Positions 62,819 through 64,000 of a DNA stretch of 64,000 nucleotides are shown one piece after another. Made by a program: the position numbers and the translations under genes. This DNA comes from RGIG7179 sp051893555. GTDB taxonomy: Bacteria > Bacillota > Clostridia > Peptostreptococcales > Anaerovoracaceae. The notes beneath the pieces were generated by a model that was not told the DNA's origin, searched no databases, and saw only the letters and a program-made list of their open reading frames with translations. The stretch lies in contig JBJFHL010000087.1 in the NCBI GenBank assembly GCA_051893555.1, forward strand, positions 21,649 to 85,648, given 5' to 3'. The first letter of the stretch is position 1; each line of letters starts with the position of its first letter.

Positions 62819-63649
62819 TTATTTCAGCGGTGCCAGACCCAGGATTTCTCTTGCTTCTGCAGGAGTTGCTACTTCTCTTCCCAGCATCTTTGCCAGTTCT
62901 ACAACCTTGGCAACCATCTGGCCATTGGATTCAGCCAGAACGCCTTTTTCCATGTACAGGTTGTCTTCGAAACCAACTCTTACGTGGCCGCCCATGGAGA
63001 TGGTAGCAGCTGCGATGTGCCATGCATTCTTGCCCAGGCCGGTAGCGGTCCAGGTGGAACCTGCAGGGATAGAGCCAACCATGAATACCAGGTCACGAAT
63101 GGTAGCGGTCATCTGTACGCCCAGTACGAAGTCCCAGTGCAGCGGGTGAACCAGCAGGCCTTTTCTGTCAGCAACCTTCAGAGCGGTGTCGATCATGCCC
63201 TTGTCGAATACTTCCAGTTCCGGCTTGATGCCTCTTTCCTTCAGGATCTTGGCAAAGTTAACGATGGTGTTGTCGGTGTTGGTGAATACTTCATCTCCGC
63301 CGAAGTTGCAGGTACCGCAGTCCAGCGTAGCCATTTCCGGTGTCGGAACAACTTCTGTAGACTGTAATCTTTCCAGGTCGGTCATGCCGACTGCACCGCC
63401 GGTGGAAGGCTGGATGATCACATCCGGGCATTCTTTCCGGATGGCGTCGATGCATTCCTGGAATCTGCCCTTGTCCTGTGTCGGAGTACCGTCATCCCAT
63501 CTTACATGCAGATGAATCAGAGCTGCGCCGGCATCATATGCTGACTTGGCTTCTCTCACGATTTCTTCTACGGTGTAAGGAACGTTCGGGTTCTGTTCCT
63601 TCGTTACTTCTGCGCCGCAGATGCAGGCGCTGATGATTAATTTGTCCAT
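62819..63649 (-). CDS. kce: 3-keto-5-aminohexanoate cleavage enzyme (BKACE family)
   Basis: A 276-residue zinc enzyme of the beta-keto acid cleavage family. In lysine fermentation it converts 3-keto-5-aminohexanoate and acetyl-CoA into acetoacetate and 3-aminobutyryl-CoA. Family segments: ICGAEVTKEQNPNVPYTVEE, IHLHVRWDDGTPTQDKGRF with the zinc-binding HLH, IIQPSTGGAVGMTDLER, ATLDCGTCNFGGDE, LEVFDKGM with the Glu ligand, and HVRVGFEDNLY. Many BKACE proteins use other keto acids, so kce is the best match rather than proven. Its strong promoter and terminator make it a single-gene unit; the other lysine-fermentation genes are not in the window. Confidence 0.88.
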   Translation of the reverse strand: MDKLIISACICGAEVTKEQNPNVPYTVEEIVREAKSAYDAGAALIHLHVRWDDGTPTQDKGRFQECIDAIRKECPDVIIQPSTGGAVGMTDLERLQSTEVVPTPEMATLDCGTCNFGGDEVFTNTDNTIVNFAKILKERGIKPELEVFDKGMIDTALKVADRKGLLVHPLHWDFVLGVQMTATIRDLVFMVGSIPAGSTWTATGLGKNAWHIAAATISMGGHVRVGFEDNLYMEKGVLAESNGQMVAKVVELAKMLGREVATPAEAREILGLAPLK

Positions 63650-63751
63650 TTCTCTACACTCCTCTTAACATTATAATTTCATACGCTGTTATCTCGGGTC
63701 CACCCACGGCGGACAGCTCCTGCCGTTCTCTGAAAACCCGCAGTTGTCATT

Positions 63752-63780
63752 ATTATAGCACTAAAGATCGCGATGTTCAA
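63752..63780 (-). promoter_or_regulatory. Strong promoter for kce
   Basis: TTGAAC and consensus TATAAT are 17 bases apart on the minus strand, overlapping the end of rapZ, about 100 bases upstream of the kce ATG. Confidence 0.75.
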
Positions 63781-64000
63781 GTGCTACCCGGCGTCCTTCT
63801 TCACGAAATATTCTGGCCATCTCATTGGCCACCGCCACAGAGCGGTGATGGCCGCCGGTGCAGCCGAAGGCGATGCAAAGGCTGTACTTTCCTTCCTTCA
63901 CATAGCATGGGATCAGGCGGGCCAGCATCTGATGCATGGATTCGACCCGAGTTTGCCACTTGTGTAATTGAAAAAATTTAAAAAAAATCAGTATTTGCAA
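63761..64000 (-). CDS. rapZ: RNase adapter RapZ, C-terminal part (cut by window edge)
   Basis: The last 79 codons of a gene that continues past the right edge. LARLIPCYVKEGKYSLCIAF, then GCTGGHHRSVAVANEMAR and ALEHRDL match the C-terminal end of RapZ/YvcJ, a nucleotide-binding protein that senses cell-wall sugar precursors or binds RNA depending on the species. The Walker A part would lie outside the window. In many Gram-positives it is followed by yvcK and whiA; here it is instead followed by kce. Confidence 0.82.
   Translation of the reverse strand: MQILIFFKFFQLHKWQTRVESMHQMLARLIPCYVKEGKYSLCIAFGCTGGHHRSVAVANEMARIFREEGRRVALEHRDL

Overview
The window reads as chromosome of a spore-forming, anaerobic Gram-positive bacterium of the Clostridia. 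SpoIIID, a SpoIIE-type phosphatase, MetRS with a C-terminal tRNA-binding domain, an NADPH-type GltB/GltD pair and a 3-keto-5-aminohexanoate cleavage enzyme (lysine fermentation) all point that way. Clostridiales Family XIII/Anaerovoracaceae is my guess for the lineage, but the sequence alone does not prove it. Housekeeping genes are GC-rich, while the large secreted-protein genes (about 40-53 kb) look more AT-rich.

Layout. 1-0.64 kb: start of a secreted protein cut by the window edge. 1-5 kb: sbcD-sbcC on the plus strand. 5-25 kb, minus strand: dus, a PucR-type regulator, ftsH, tilS coupled to a SpoIIE-like phosphatase, tatD, metG, a secreted polysaccharide deacetylase, a PD-(D/E)XK-like protein, and gltB-gltD. 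The dus-pucR area is full of short tandem repeats.

25.5-37.8 kb, minus strand: a long co-directional run starting with a small membrane protein and an LD-carboxypeptidase, then a complete peptide ABC transporter (binding protein, two permeases, two ATPases), an M20 peptidase and two paralogous secreted proteins. This suggests uptake and processing of (muro)peptides linked to surface proteins. 37.8-54.1 kb, minus strand: a TetR regulator translationally coupled to an 1852-residue secreted repeat protein, a second giant secreted protein preceded by a fragment of a second TetR gene, and a secreted phosphatase. These are followed by a tightly overlapping ECF sigma / small membrane protein / polytopic membrane protein / PrsW-type protease module. 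Five secreted proteins in the window share the same roughly 95-residue C-terminal domain, and four of them also share the roughly 180 residues before it. This surface-protein family with its regulators is the most unusual part of the window.

54-64 kb: spoIIID, a threonine aldolase-like gene, an ECF sigma/DUF4179 pair with a CcpA-like cre palindrome, a HutD-like protein fused to a membrane domain, an acyltransferase-fold protein with an altered active-site motif, a C_GCAxxG_C_C protein, a DUF2812-like membrane protein, a paralogue of the PD-(D/E)XK-like protein, kce, and the 3' end of rapZ at the window edge. I saw no tRNA, rRNA, CRISPR array, insertion sequence or prophage.
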